DNA from: Apis mellifera
Taxonomy: Eukaryota; Arthropoda; Insecta; Hymenoptera; Apidae
DNA: 64,000 bases
NCBI RefSeq assembly: GCF_003254395.2
Contig: NC_037647.1
Coordinates: forward strand, 9,677,050-9,741,049
Direction of reading: 5' to 3'
The translations under genes and the position numbers were made by a program. The notes beneath the pieces were generated by a model that was not told where the DNA came from, ran no database searches, and saw only the letters and a program-made list of their open reading frames with translations. Below are positions 11,346 to 22,315 of the stretch, in pieces. The stretch's first letter is position 1. Each line of letters starts with the position of its first letter.

Positions 11346-11372
11346 CTCGACCCGACCTAACCTCGGGTCGAG
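11346..11372. repeat. Perfect 10-bp inverted repeat
   Basis: CTCGACCCGA (11346-11355) and TCGGGTCGAG (11363-11372) are exact reverse complements around the loop CCTAACC. The stem is uninterrupted and GC-rich. It is too short for a typical animal pre-miRNA, and the function is unknown. Confidence 0.8.
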
Positions 11373-12911
11373 CTTTTCCTTCAGAATCGTTGAATATTTC
11401 TTCGATGGGTTATCTTTGAGATTCGCACTATTTCGATTCCGTTCTGGGATCCAGTAATCTGTGCATCGAGACGAAATTTCCACAATCTTTCATGCGATAA
11501 ACAAAAAAAAAGTAAATTTCCGTAAATTCTCAGAAGAATTTCTCTCCCTCCCCTCTCGATATAAACTTCCAAACAACTTGTTTATCCCCCGTGCAAATTA
11601 CGCGCTGGAAATCCACCGCTCATCGAATCTTTCTTTATCCCCCAAGATAATTCAGATAATTTCCAAGGGTCCTCCGCTTATCCGCGAGATCTTATCTCTG
11701 TTGAGGCGCGTGGGTGGACCTAGGAACCGGGGACACGCGTTTTCGCCCGTGTTCCATTCCACCGTCGAGTAGAGAGAGTGGAAGGATAGACGGAAAGGGG
11801 AAGAGAGGGAGGGGGAGGGGGAAGAGGTCGTAGCCGTGGCCGAGTGACGGGACGTCATAAACTGGCATTCGTGTCGATAAAAACAAGCAGCGCGGAGGTT
11901 CGATACACGCGCTGCGTATGTATGTACGCGTGGAAAAAGACGAGGAGGAAGGATCGGAGAGATAGGGGGAGAGGAGCGCAAGGATCGGGCAGCGATCCAG
12001 CTACGAGGCAACCGATCGTTCCGAGGGTCCTGGCTCCCCACTAAATTCGCAATATACGATCCCGGGAAACCAAAACGAACCAGGTTTCATGACGTCGCGG
12101 GGTGGTACCCTCCGCCGTAACGATACGATCGAAACCTCGGGTAGAGAGAGAGAGAGAGGAGGAGGAGGAGGAGGGAAAGGAGGATGGTCGAGGGGGTATC
12201 GCGAGCGCTTGTCAAAAGTTGCTTTTTTTCATCTGGAACGAGTCGACTTCTCTCTTCCTCTCTCTCTGGATACGTAAAGTACGTATGCACGTAGCTGAAA
12301 GGGGGGAACGATATCGTTCCCTATTGTTGCCAACCTTGGCCAAGTCGGTCCCCCGATTAAAGCCTCGTCCGACATCGCGTACACAGCGCGTACTCCGATT
12401 CACCGACAATTTATTCCACTGCCACGGATCGTTTCACGAGCATCGAGTCGGGCTGCGGGACAAGTTTTTCTTTCTCCTTCCTTCCTTCCTCTTTTTCCTT
12501 TTTTCCTTTTTTCCTTTTTTTTTTTGGATCGGGTGTAACGCGCCACGATTTCGCAAATATAGCGGCGCGAGGAAACCGGTGTCACGTAGCGCGCCGATAC
12601 ATCTGTCGAGAGAAATATATATATATATATATATATGTATACGTGTAGGGAGAAGTTCGGTAACGGAACACCTACGACAGGTTAGCAGTGTGGGACACCC
12701 GGTTAGTATGTTATTCGGCATTTGACGCGCCACCTTTCGCCCATTCCGATCCTCTTCCAAGTGGCGTCGTATCGCGAATACGGCCATCCGAACCGGCGAC
12801 CGATTCCCATTCACTCGGGGAATTTATGCGACGACGGGTAAACCGGAAATCATGGATTGGATGTCCTCAGAGACTCCTCCAGACCCTCGACGCGCTCCGC
12901 GCCTACTCGAT

Positions 12912-12946
12912 ACTCTCTCTCTCTCTCTCTCTCCTTCTCTCTCTCT
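12912..12946. repeat. (CT)n microsatellite
   Basis: A long CT run with one TTC interruption. Confidence 0.93.
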
Positions 12947-13810
12947 TTCATCGCGAAGGTTAACCTATTCCCGCACCCGGCCGTGCCTACCTCGCGCGCG
13001 TTATTTACAATCCTCGTGCAACCTCGTCGAAATCGGCGATCCGCGATGATATTACCGCACCTCGTTCCCCTCGCCGTTTTTCGTAAAAAGTGAAAAAGGA
13101 GAGGAAGGAAGAAAGGAAAAAAAAAAAAAGAAAGGATGAAACGAAAACGCGGCCAAGACGCGTGGAATGATGGATGACGGAGCAGCACGGAATATATATA
13201 TATAGAAAGAGAGAGAGAGAGAATCGGATCGTACGGGGAATGTAATCGCGGAACGGGGCGAATGCGAGTGGTCGAAGAACGGGGAAGACGCGTGACGGCG
13301 TTTTGACGGTCGTGAGATCGTGGCTCGATCGCGGCTACACGTCCACCTCCTCCCCCTCCTGTCGTACGACGACGTTCGATCTTGCCACCGCGCGTCCTGC
13401 TCCATCCATCCCACCCCCCCTCCTCCCCATCTACGCCTCGATCTCTCTACCCACGGCGATGTATTTCCTCTTCAACTCCGTGTATGCTCGTTACGTTATC
13501 TCTCTCGCGTCTTTCGGGATTCATTTCCAGTCCAAGAGATACAACGTGATCGCAACGGGATCTCGAATCGAAGGAAGTCCGAGGAATCGAAGCGGGAGGA
13601 AAAAAGGAAGCCGGATAATTAATTCTTCCGTAAGGAGGAGAAGCGAGAGAGAGAGAGGAAGGAGCGCGAAGTAAGTTCGCAGAAAGGCTGGGAGTAATTG
13701 TAGAATCTGGTGGACGCAACTTGTCCTACGGAGGGACAAGTGACGGGCGGCGTCGTTCGAGGGGTTTCGATCGTTGCTCGATCGCGAGGCGATGTGGTAG
13801 CCAGCCTCAC

Positions 13811-13836
13811 CAGCAGAAGCAGAAGCAGAAGCAGCA
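13811..13836. repeat. (GCAGAA)n hexanucleotide repeat
   Basis: Three to four imperfect GCAGAA units in a row. Confidence 0.88.
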
Positions 13837-14211
13837 AGACTCTTCTCGTGATCCCCGTGTCCACCGGTAGGAAGATCGTCGTCCCAGTCGTCGTGCTCGT
13901 GGTCGTGGTTGTCTTCTCCCGTCCGTGGATCTTCGATCTCGAAGCGGATCTCTCTCCGGTGCGCGCTTCTCGAGCTCTTGTGGGCCCTCTCGTCCTTCTC
14001 TCTCTCTCCCTCTCCCTCCCTCTCTCTCTCGGCCAGTAGCCCTCCTTGGCCACTGTCAACCGGCGCGAGCGACAATGCCCGATCCGAGATAAAAGCGAAA
14101 CCTTAAGGGACTCGCTACCGTCCTCCTCTCTCTCTCTCTCTCTCCGTGGAAAGATACGTACCTCGAGTTACGTTAGTTTCGTACGTAGAGACAGAGAGAG
14201 AGAGAGTGTGC

Positions 14212-14578
14212 AGATCGAAGATCTACTTCTCGGGAGTACGGCACCCAATGTTCGCCTTCTCGCGAACGCTTATTTCCTAGATATAATGTCTCGAGATAGG
14301 GAAGAGAGAGAGAGAGTAGCGATATTCGCTCGAGGTGAAAATATCCGCACGGAAAAAGGTATCCTCTCTCCCCTGTTCCGCGGGAGAAGATGTAATTTTT
14401 GAGAGGGATAAATGCGCGCGGATGCGCTCTCTCCCGGTTTCGGCGAGAACTGGAATAGGGGGTCCCAAAGGAGAGGAGCGAGATACGCGTTTCACGAGAT
14501 ACAAAGAGGAGAAGATCGAAGATCCTACGCCTCCGCGACCGCTTATTTCCCCGATATAATGTGCCGAGATACGCGAAC
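14212..14578. repeat. Diverged local duplication, copies at both ends
   Basis: Copy one spans about 14212-14300 and copy two about 14511-14578. Both start with GATCGAAGATC and share a second block, CGCGA(A/C)CGCTTATTTCC followed by GATATAATGT and CGAGATA. Copy one has about 23 extra bases between the blocks. The DNA between the copies is unrelated purine-rich sequence. On the minus strand both copies read a similar peptide containing Gly-Asn-Lys-Arg-Ser-Arg, which simply follows from DNA similarity. Confidence 0.8.
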
Positions 14579-15065
14579 CCACGACCAAATACGTGCAAAA
14601 GGACGAGGGAAGGTTGTTCAAGGATACGATGTGCCCTTCTTCTTCTTAACGAGCCGCCTCTCGAGAAATCGTTTCTAAACCGTTTCCGCTCGCGAAATAG
14701 TAACTCGCTGTTAATAACGCGTAGCTTTCCTTCGAAAATTTCGCGAGGAAGGGAAGAGAGAGAGGGAGGGAAGGATGGGCCTTCTTCTTCTCGTCGTGTC
14801 ACCAAACTCGTTCCTTCGCCGTCCGCGCGCCGCGGGATACCCGGACAGCCCGGTTTACGAGTCGACTCCAGTACGCCCGTCCATCTATCCTATAACACGA
14901 GGCAACGATCTCAACGTTTCTGGGGACGGTCTAACAAGAGGCGTCTCTTATATAACACAGCTGTCCGTATAGAATTGGAATTTTATTCGTGCGATTACGT
15001 AACTCGCCGCGTCCCCCCATCCCGCCGCGCTGGACCTTTGTCGAATTTCGCTGGATAATAAAGAT

Positions 15066-15069
<4 letters not shown>

Positions 15070-15096
<27 letters not shown>
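15070..15096. repeat. (GA)n microsatellite
   Basis: About twelve GA units running into GGGAGGGAGGGGG. Confidence 0.93.
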
Positions 15097-15102
<6 letters not shown>

Positions 15103-15438
15103 AGGGGGAAAAAGAGAAAAAAAAACTTTTTATCCTCGATGATATCCACCAACGAGCGTTACGTACTCGACGTTGAAACGTTTTTTGCATAACAACAAGA
15201 TACAAATAACGATAAAAAAATTATCACTTGTATCCCATCGCCTTCGCACTTTTACTTAAACTCTAATCGCTCGACGAAAGCTCGGCCAATTTTCTTTTTC
15301 TCTTTTTCAACATTGGGGGGAGGGAAAAAAAAGAGGCGATAAAAGGGAGAAATTCCTTCGTTCTCGATTGCATTTTCGATGCACTTTCTTATTACCCGTT
15401 CGATCTTCTTATTTTATCCCGTTTTTTTTCTCTCGCAG

Positions 15439-15486
15439 ATCCAATTCAAGTTTCATCCTCGCGTGAAAATTAAGCGCGAAAACTAG
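15439..15486 (+). CDS. Candidate short terminal exon, weak
   Basis: A T-rich pyrimidine tract (15421-15434) ends in TCGCAG at 15438, a strong acceptor. The next 48 bases are open in phase 0 and encode 15 residues beginning Ile-Gln-Phe-Lys-Phe-His, then stop at TAG. No partner exon, recognisable motif or nearby polyadenylation signal was found. The peptide is too short to judge. Confidence 0.12.
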   Translation: MQFKFHPRVKIKREN

Positions 15487-17063
15487 CCACCGAATTATCC
15501 ACTCCAACGACCGTGACACACCGGCGGACGTGTGCGCGCGGGCTAATTATTTTTCTCGATTTTAACGGGGGAATATATCGGGGGAGGGGGGATGTATCGG
15601 GATAATTGGTCCGTCAAATAGCAACGCGATGCATAAACGTAACACCTCCCTCCTTCCTTCGTCCCTCTCCTCCGCCACGCTGACATCCTTTATGGACTCG
15701 AAAGCGCGAGCCTTCGTTTTATAGACGTATACATAATTAATTGCCGTGGCTCTCCGTCTCTCTCTCTCCCACCTCCCGCCCGTATTTACATACGTTCTCG
15801 CTTCCTCGCACGTTTGCTCCTCGCCGTTCCCGATACGACAACAAGGAGACCCCATTTGCCCTCGCTCACTTTTCCCTCCGCCTGTGCGTGGCATTTTAAG
15901 GATTCCTCGCCTCCCAGGGAAACATCCTTTTCTCCCGATCTAAACCTCGGCCACGCTTCCTCCTCGTCTCGTCGATCACCAATTTTCCCTGCAACCGATT
16001 TCGCTCCACGGAAGATCTCGGTGGGCGGATGGAGGAAAGGAGAGGAGGAGGAGGAGGAGGTTTTTTTAACGCCCGTTTTACGACCCATCGTCGCCGCCGG
16101 CTACCGGCCTCTCTTAATTATTTTACGAGAATTCCGGCACGACGAGATCACGGACGGGGTGGCAAAAAACACCCCGTCTATTCCGTTCGAGAACCAACAG
16201 CCAAGATTCGTTCCCTCCTTCTTTCGTTGATACGTGTGTAACGAATTTCGTAGGCCCTGTATAAAGAATATTATACCCGTCTAAAGTTAATAAAGACGAG
16301 GAGGAGAGACGTTATTAAACGTTCCTTTATTGCCACGCTCTGGCGGATCATATTGTCGAGCCTGTTCACTGGCGGGTTACCAGAATTCGTATGCGATACG
16401 ATCATCCGTACATCTCCAGATTGAATAATTAACTATATATTTTCGTTCCTTTCCTTTCCTCGTGAAACGAGCAATCGTATCTCGTACATCAGCGCAAACA
16501 AGTTTCCTTCCCCTCCTCTCTTTTTCACGATCGTGTAACTTGTCATCATCCGAATTCGAGTTACTTCGATCGGAAAAGCGTCCTTTTTTTAATGAAGAAA
16601 TCTCGTGCATTAGGAAATCGAGGCTGTTGAAATAGTAACAAAGATTTAAAGCAAGAAATTTTGACTCAACTTGAGGTGTAACGATTGGACAACCTTGGAG
16701 TACCTGGATTCGTGTAACAAAATCCGTGGAATTTTTGGAAAGAGAAAGGGAGGGAGAACTTTACATCGCATATCTATTACGCATATCTCGTATTTATTCG
16801 AAACGGATAAGATAAATACATTTTTCGCGTTCTGTTCTACACGTTCTAGCCAACGCTAGAGTTGGAAATACTGTTCGAGGAAGAGATTCGTGCATAACTG
16901 TACGTCACCTCGATCGAGTCGAAATTTTTTTACGACAAAACCACGCTATACGCGTGATCGTGGACAAATGACGAAACGAAATCGTGCATGAATAATGCAT
17001 TGACCCCTCTCTCTCTCACTCTCTCACTCTCTCGCGGTATCGAGAAATAAAAATCATCGGGTA

Positions 17064-17084
17064 TATATATATATATATATATAG
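17064..17084. repeat. (TA)n microsatellite
   Basis: Ten TA units, 30 bases after an imperfect CTCTCA tract. Confidence 0.92.
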
Positions 17085-17910
17085 GAGAGGGGAGGGTAGG
17101 TATTCGTCGAGGTCAACGTACCCCGGTATCGAAATTAATAATTTTCGGGTTTCGCCTCGATCGGGCGAAATACGCGCCATTAATCAGACTGACGTCTTCG
17201 ATAAGCCCTCCTCTCTCGCCTTTCCTCTCGTCCATAAGCCATAATTTTTCCCCCGATCGCTCCGATCCCGAGGAACGAGAGATGTTTACGCGTTTTCGAG
17301 AGACTCGTAACGAAACGAAAATTAAGTTATACGAGAGAGTTGTAGAAGAGTCTAGCTATCGTCTGCCTAGGATCGATCATGTATTCTGTATTTTTTTTTT
17401 TTTCTCCTCTTATAAATTTCGTAATTAGCATACACGAACACGAGATGAGCTTTTACGTCGTTCTCGAGGTGGGATTAAACGGGATTGGAAACCCGTGTTT
17501 GGTAACCGTTGTTGAAATTTACCGATATTAATCGAGTTTTTGGACGAGAGAATTTTGGAGAATTTTTTCAAAGAGTGGAGAGACTCGCGGAAACGGGGAG
17601 GGAAGAGCGGAGGAGAAGCGAAACCGAACACCGAGGCGCCGGACTCGCAAAAAAGGCGGTGGAGGAACAAATAGGGCCCACCACCAATTAGGCATTTATT
17701 TATGCGCGCGAGGGTATATTAAACGAGCGGAAATATGAAGCGAAGAAAAGAAAGGAGGAGGGAAGGAGAAGCGTCTGTCCACCCGATTCGAGAGAGGCGC
17801 GATCGTAGATACACGTCGCGGTTGTAAAGAGCCGTGGCGGGTTCGTTCCTCGTTAACGAACTGCCAGCCCCAGTTTAAACATAAATTGCAGCTTTGAACC
17901 GTCTCCTCGG

Positions 17911-17938
17911 TGGCTGGCTGGCTGGCTGGCTGGCTGGC
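17911..17938. repeat. (TGGC)7 tetranucleotide repeat
   Basis: Seven uninterrupted TGGC units. Confidence 0.95.
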
Positions 17939-18777
17939 GTGTCCTGCGCATTCTCCGCGTGCCTCCTCGCCTTAAATCCGCCTTAAAACCTGGACTCGCC
18001 AATTCTAACCATCCTCTCTCATTCGAGAAATCAACCGGATGTATCGATACGTCACTGTCTTATTTCGAAGACACATTTTCATACTCTCGAGAGGACAAGA
18101 GAGGATGACGACGAGACAAGAAAAAAGGAAGGAGAGAATTGGTGGAAAAGCGGACGACTCGGTGACCCAGTTGCAGGAGGGAGGAGAGGGGGGATGAAAA
18201 GGCGAGTAGGCGAGAGAGCGAGGAAAGACGGGGACGGACAATGTCGCCTCGTTTATCAGAGCTGTATTGTGGAAGAATCGTTGCCCTTCTCGACACTTCT
18301 TCTTTGTTGGTTACATCCAACAGCTCCCACCGCTCGATCCTTTCTTTCGCCCGCTCCTTTTCTTCTCCTCTCCTCCGTCCTTTCCCTCTTCCTTCCCGTC
18401 GTCGCCCGGCCGCGCGCCGCCACGAAGAAGAGGCGGACCCCTCCTCGAGTGCGTGTCCTCGATCTCGTTCCGCGGTTATCTCTTTTAAAAAAACCAATTG
18501 TACTCGAAAGAAAGAAAGAAAGAAAGAAAGGGAGGAAGAAAGGGAGGAAGGAAGGAACGGGTCGAGTTTATATTGTATTATATCTCGAGAAAGAGAGAAA
18601 TCGATCGAATCGATTTTTCCTTTCGCTCTCGTTTCCCTTCCCATTAAATTAAATTAACATCCCTCCCCTTTCGACGAATTATTATTTTTAACGACACCGC
18701 GATAATCGCGTGTACGTCGATACGAGAAGAAGGGGGGACGAAACTCGTTTTTTTTACACGTGTAAAAACGAATCGGG

Positions 18778-18780
<3 letters not shown>

Positions 18781-18817
<37 letters not shown>
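18781..18817. repeat. (AG)n microsatellite
   Basis: Eighteen uninterrupted AG units, one of the longest perfect dinucleotide repeats in the window. GAGA-factor binding to such tracts is known in Drosophila; here it is only possible. Confidence 0.95.
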
Positions 18818-18823
<6 letters not shown>

Positions 18824-19035
18824 GGAACGGTCCGCGAACAAATTGCTCTCTCGAGAGAGAGAAAGAGAGAAGAGAGGGGGATAAAGGCGATACACAGGAA
18901 CATCCTGTAGCAACGAGACCGAGGTATCCGCACGTGGGGCGTTACATAATTTAAATACGTGGCTTGTATACGCGGGTATAAGTTAAAGGTTCGGTTAAAA
19001 CGGGGCGACTATAATTTCATCTCGACTGGTTATAT

Positions 19036-19038
<3 letters not shown>

Positions 19039-19068
<30 letters not shown>
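19039..19068. repeat. (AG)n microsatellite
   Basis: Fifteen uninterrupted AG units. Confidence 0.95.
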
Positions 19069-19070
<2 letters not shown>

Positions 19071-19614
19071 GAAACCCGACGAAATGTTCAAAATAGTGGT
19101 ACAACCGATTGCTTTTAAGAAGGAACACCTTCCTGCTGTTCCCTTCCTCTCTCCTCTATCTACCTATTTTCTCCATCTCTGTGATATCACGGAGCTCGCG
19201 TCAAAGTTGAAAATCGGTGGACGAGATCGACGAGAGAGAGAGAGGATCAGGGACGAATCTGCTCCTCTTCTCTCTCTTTTTCTTTTCTCGCAACGAACGT
19301 TTTCTTCCGTTTTCTCTTCGGAAAAAAAAGAAAGGAAGGGAACGTTAAGTCGAGATAACCGTTCGTTATCGTTAAGCGTTAAGCGTTCCATGAACAAGCG
19401 TGTTTTTTTTCCTTTCTTTATTTCGTTCGTAATTGGGAGGAAAGAGGGAGAGAGAAGGGGCAAGATTTTTTTCTTCAAACTCCCTTCGCGGAGTTTATAT
19501 TACGCGCGACCAACTCGCGCCACCGCGTTGCTCACCACGACGCTTTATTATTCCACGACGAGGAGATAAGGAAAAAAATATTTTTTCCACCACGGAGCAT
19601 TTGAATATTTCATT

Positions 19615-19665
19615 TTTTTCCTTTCCTCTTTTTCCTCTTTTTTTTTCCCCTCACGACAGGTAAGC
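19615..19665 (+). other. Recursive-splice (ratchet) motif candidate
   Basis: A long pyrimidine tract (19615-19651) is followed by ACAG at 19656-19659, and GTAAGC follows directly at 19660-19665. An acceptor abutting a donor with no exon between them is the signature of ratchet points. In Drosophila, ratchet points remove very long introns in steps. A T-rich stretch with TTTGAATATTTCAT near 19600 could supply a branch point. It would require a long plus-strand intron spanning this window, which fits the lack of exons. Pyrimidine tracts are common here, so a chance match is possible. Confidence 0.3.
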
Positions 19666-19868
19666 CTCCCCCCTCCCCGTTAATCTCTCTCGACTTATCC
19701 ACTTTTGCACTTGTGCCGTCTCTCCCCCCGCTCGCGTTTCGTTAAAATTACGATTTGCGCTAATTACCGCGTGAAATATTTGCACGAGAGCGCGCAAAAG
19801 TAAGCCGTCAGTCAGATCGGGCTTAGATATACGCCGATTAGCACACCTATGCAATAATATCGCACCGG

Positions 19869-19936
19869 CTGATCTCGATCGAAACGCCGGCCTTTATAAC
19901 TATCGTAAGACGAAGCTCTCTGGCGATATATCGATA
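19869..19936 (-). promoter_or_regulatory. Possible minus-strand core promoter with DRE
   Basis: On the minus strand TATAAAGG (19891-19898) lies 28 bases upstream of a TCAG initiator-like motif (19869-19872). A palindromic TATCGATA, the DREF element core, lies 30 bases further upstream (19929-19936). The order DRE, TATA, Inr is visible. No downstream open frame or donor supports a transcript, so the promoter role is inferred. Confidence 0.2.
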
Positions 19937-20373
19937 AGCAAGATCCGTGTCTATTAACGGGATATCCCTGTAGCTATGCCACGCCGTAGAACACAGGAGG
20001 GGAGGGAGGGAGGTGCCCCAACGGGATTCCATTTTTTTCTTTCTTTCTCATTCTTTTTCCTTTTCGAGAAAATCTTCGACGGAGAGGACGGTCGAATTTC
20101 GAACAAAAAACTCTCGATCCAGATCTCCGTATCCCTTCTTACGTTTTTAATAATAGTAATAATAATAATTTTTGGTCATCCTTCGAGATTCGTTTAACGA
20201 TTTTAAACGGTGCAAGGAAGCCATCAATGGTGATTTTTCGAAAGATTGCACGCGATTACGTTAACGTTCCTGAGCGCTAAGAGACTGAGAGATTCTTGAG
20301 CTCGAAAGCAGAAATTGGTAGGGAAGAATCGATCCACGCGTTAATATTTAATTGCGTTTACGTTTCTCTTTCC

Positions 20374-20394
20374 TTTTTTTTTTTTTTTTTTTTT
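20374..20394. repeat. Poly-T run ending in an acceptor-like AG
   Basis: Twenty-one T bases end in AG at 20395-20396, which looks like a splice acceptor. No believable exon follows. Confidence 0.85.
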
Positions 20395-20810
20395 AGGTTA
20401 TCAAACGACACACACAATAAAAACGCGTTGTGTTATTTCCATAACGCGATAAAGGGTTGAACTGATCAAGATCGGGATTATTAATATGCATTTTTCACGA
20501 TCGGCCCAGTTTTCCTTCGACTCGACCTGGGCAAAGGGAAACAGGGAGGGAGAAAGAGAACAACGCGTGGTTGCGTGGTTCTCCGTCGACAGGGGGAAAC
20601 GTACGTGCGAAACGTAAACGCTCCGAGATCGGTCCGTTTCCTCCTCCGAGGGAGGAAGTTTCGCCAATAAAACGATTTAAAGCCAGATGCAAGTATCCCC
20701 GGTGCGCTTTCCCACGGATTCATCCGACGAAGGAGGAGAAGGAGGAGGAGGCGGTTAATGGCGGAGACCCTCCGTCGCTAATACGAAACACATGTTGGGG
20801 AAGCGCACAG

Positions 20811-20930
20811 CACCTGAGATCCACCGAACGAGGGTGGATATGCTCGCTGGGGGTTGGTCAGGTGCTGGCCGTGCAAAATGGAAACCGTTTTCGGAACAAC
20901 ACCTGAGGAAGAAGAAGAGGGACCCACGTG
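20811..20930. promoter_or_regulatory. Cluster of four E-boxes
   Basis: CACCTG occurs at 20811-20816 and 20900-20905, CAGGTG at 20859-20864 and a palindromic CACGTG at 20925-20930. Four E-boxes in 120 bases in otherwise unique sequence suggest a bHLH or zinc-finger responsive element. The motifs are certain; the function is inferred. Confidence 0.28.
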
Positions 20931-21385
20931 GCGGCCAGATGCCGGAGACGTGCACGCCTTGTCTACCTTTGTCTCTCCCCTACCTTCCCTCCCCGAGTTG
21001 CGACAGGTACTCTGCCGAAGAGGACCCACGTTTTCCCTTTCTTTCTTCTTCCTTCCCTCACAACGTTTTTACGATCGGAAAGTAACCGGACGAAAAATGG
21101 ATTTTCTTCCTTTGCCGAGGTTGAGGCAAAACTCGACGCAAATCACGTTCACGATATCGTGAATTCTCGACGAATGAGAGGAAAAAAAAATCCAAAAAAA
21201 GCTCCAAGAGGAGATAATCCCCTCTCGGAAAAGGAAATATTCAAAGATCGGATAAGAATTCTTCTGCTCTATCGTAGGAGACAAGCGGCGATCATCCCCG
21301 AGATAGGGTCGAATATTTCGGGTTGAAGTTTGTAGAGGTGGGTTAATCGCGTTAACGATCCGTGTTTACCTCGGCGGGGTGAGCC

Positions 21386-21394
21386 GCGTGGGCG
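21386..21394 (+). promoter_or_regulatory. EGR-type zinc-finger site
   Basis: GCGTGGGCG is the exact consensus of EGR-family proteins (Stripe in insects). A forkhead-type TGTTTAC occurs about 20 bases upstream. It is an isolated motif, so a chance match is likely enough to keep confidence low. Confidence 0.18.
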
Positions 21395-21779
21395 TGGACG
21401 GCGGGTAGAAACCGCGCCGTAAGCTCGGCGGAGGCTTAAGCGATAATTGTTTAGCTTGCGCGGTTAAAGTTTCGTCGCAACTCCGAGGAGGAGGGAATAA
21501 GGATATTAGCCTTCGTCATCTTTTCGTTTCTCTCCCCTTTCTTTCTCCCTTTGCTTGGAAAGGGTGAAACCGAGAGTGTATCCGCTGTTGAGATCTCGAC
21601 TGTTGATCGCGGACGGATCCCAGCTCCGCGGCCGCGGAGCGAACTCCTCCAACTTGGCGGACTCCGGTTTTATTAGTTTTAAACACGCGTTAAATAAAAC
21701 GGGACTAAAGCCCGGCCCTTAAGATCACGGCCGTGAGAGACGTAAAACCGTTCCACGGGATCGTGTAGGGGCGACGAGA

Positions 21780-21812
21780 AGGAGAAGGAGGAGGAGGAGG
21801 AGGAGAAGGAGG
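21780..21812. repeat. (GGA)n microsatellite
   Basis: An imperfect GGA/GAA run just before the tandem duplication. Confidence 0.88.
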
Positions 21813-21898
21813 AGGCTCGACCCTTGCCCGGATTCCCTTCCCCCGTTCCGAGGGATTTCGTCGAAAACGCGAGATTCCCGATGAGCCCCGGCAAACTG

Positions 21899-22315
21899 CC
21901 TAGTAAATTGTGCCCGAAATCAGGAGATACTAGCCACTTTCAAAATTATATCCTCCCTTTCCTTCTCGCGTGAATCGAAAAACAGTAATGTTAAGCGTGT
22001 ATGCTTTTTCTTCTTTAATTCAAATTGAATTAATTTTAGAAATAACTGTGCAACGCTATAACTAGAATCGGTGATATTTCTCGCGAATATAACCTAGGGG
22101 AAACCTAATAAATTGTGCCCGAAATCAGGAGGATACTAGCCACTTTCAAAATTATATCCTTCTTTCCCTTTCCTTCTCACGTGAAGAACAGTAATGTTAA
22201 GCGTGTATGCTTTTTCTTCTTTAATTGCATTCAAATTGAATTAATTTTAGAAATAATTGTGCAACGACGTAACTAGAATCGGTGATATTTCTCGCGATAA
22301 TATAACCTGGGGGAA
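21899..22315. repeat. 205-bp tandem duplication, two copies
   Basis: Unit one (21899-22103) and unit two (22104 to about 22315) are directly adjacent and nearly identical. Both run from CCTA(G/A)TAAATTGTGCCCG to ATATAACCT(A/G)GGGG(A). Differences are a few substitutions and small insertions: an extra G in the GGATAC region, added pyrimidines near 22160, loss of about four bases near 22190, GCAT inserted near 22226 and one A near 22299. Each unit is AT-rich and contains AATTCAAATTGAATT, an odd-length palindrome. I see no transposon ends or open frame. The high identity indicates a recent event. Confidence 0.95.

Larger units (their letters stand above)
8001..13000. other. GC-rich gene-poor stretch
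   Basis: CpG is very dense, with many TCGATCG words around 8830-9300 and 10440-10560. Microsatellites include GGA (8700-8722), CG (9550-9568), ACC (9955-9990), TAA (10561-10593), TA near 11047 and 12617, and CT (12912-12946). Perfect hairpins occur at 8733-8755 and 11346-11372. Open frames at 8768-9166 and 9012-9266 have balanced composition but overlap each other in two frames of the same strand. They carry no recognisable domain and have no convincing splice sites. The AT-richer part at 11140-11300 shows no gene. Confidence 0.6.
13001..17000. other. Gene-poor stretch with local duplication
   Basis: The first part (13080-14200) is dominated by CT/GA tracts and a GCAGAA repeat. A diverged duplication lies at 14212-14300 and 14511-14578. 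From 15180 to 15560 the DNA is AT-richer and contains a strong acceptor-like site at 15438. The part from 16200 to 16900 is AT-rich, mostly unique sequence with TAAAGTTAATAAAG near 16282 and no credible open frame. I see no recognisable gene here. Confidence 0.6.
17001..21600. other. AT-richer gene-poor stretch with signal motifs
   Basis: Unique-looking islands occur at 17090-17380, 17680-17960, 18920-19030, 19730-19990 and 21300-21480. They are separated by GA tracts (18781-18817, 19039-19068), a T-run and GGA-rich DNA. The recursive-splice motif at 19660, a minus-strand TATA/DRE element, an E-box cluster and an EGR-type site are listed separately. The T-run ending in TTTAG at 20396 resembles an acceptor, but the following frames close within 21 codons. 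No gene is recognised. Confidence 0.6.

Noticed and set aside
21990..22225. TAAGCGTGTATGCTTTTTC, resembling insect miR-965
   Set aside because: The seed differs at position 8 and there is an internal gap. The flanks do not fold into a precursor hairpin, and both tandem copies carry it by duplication.
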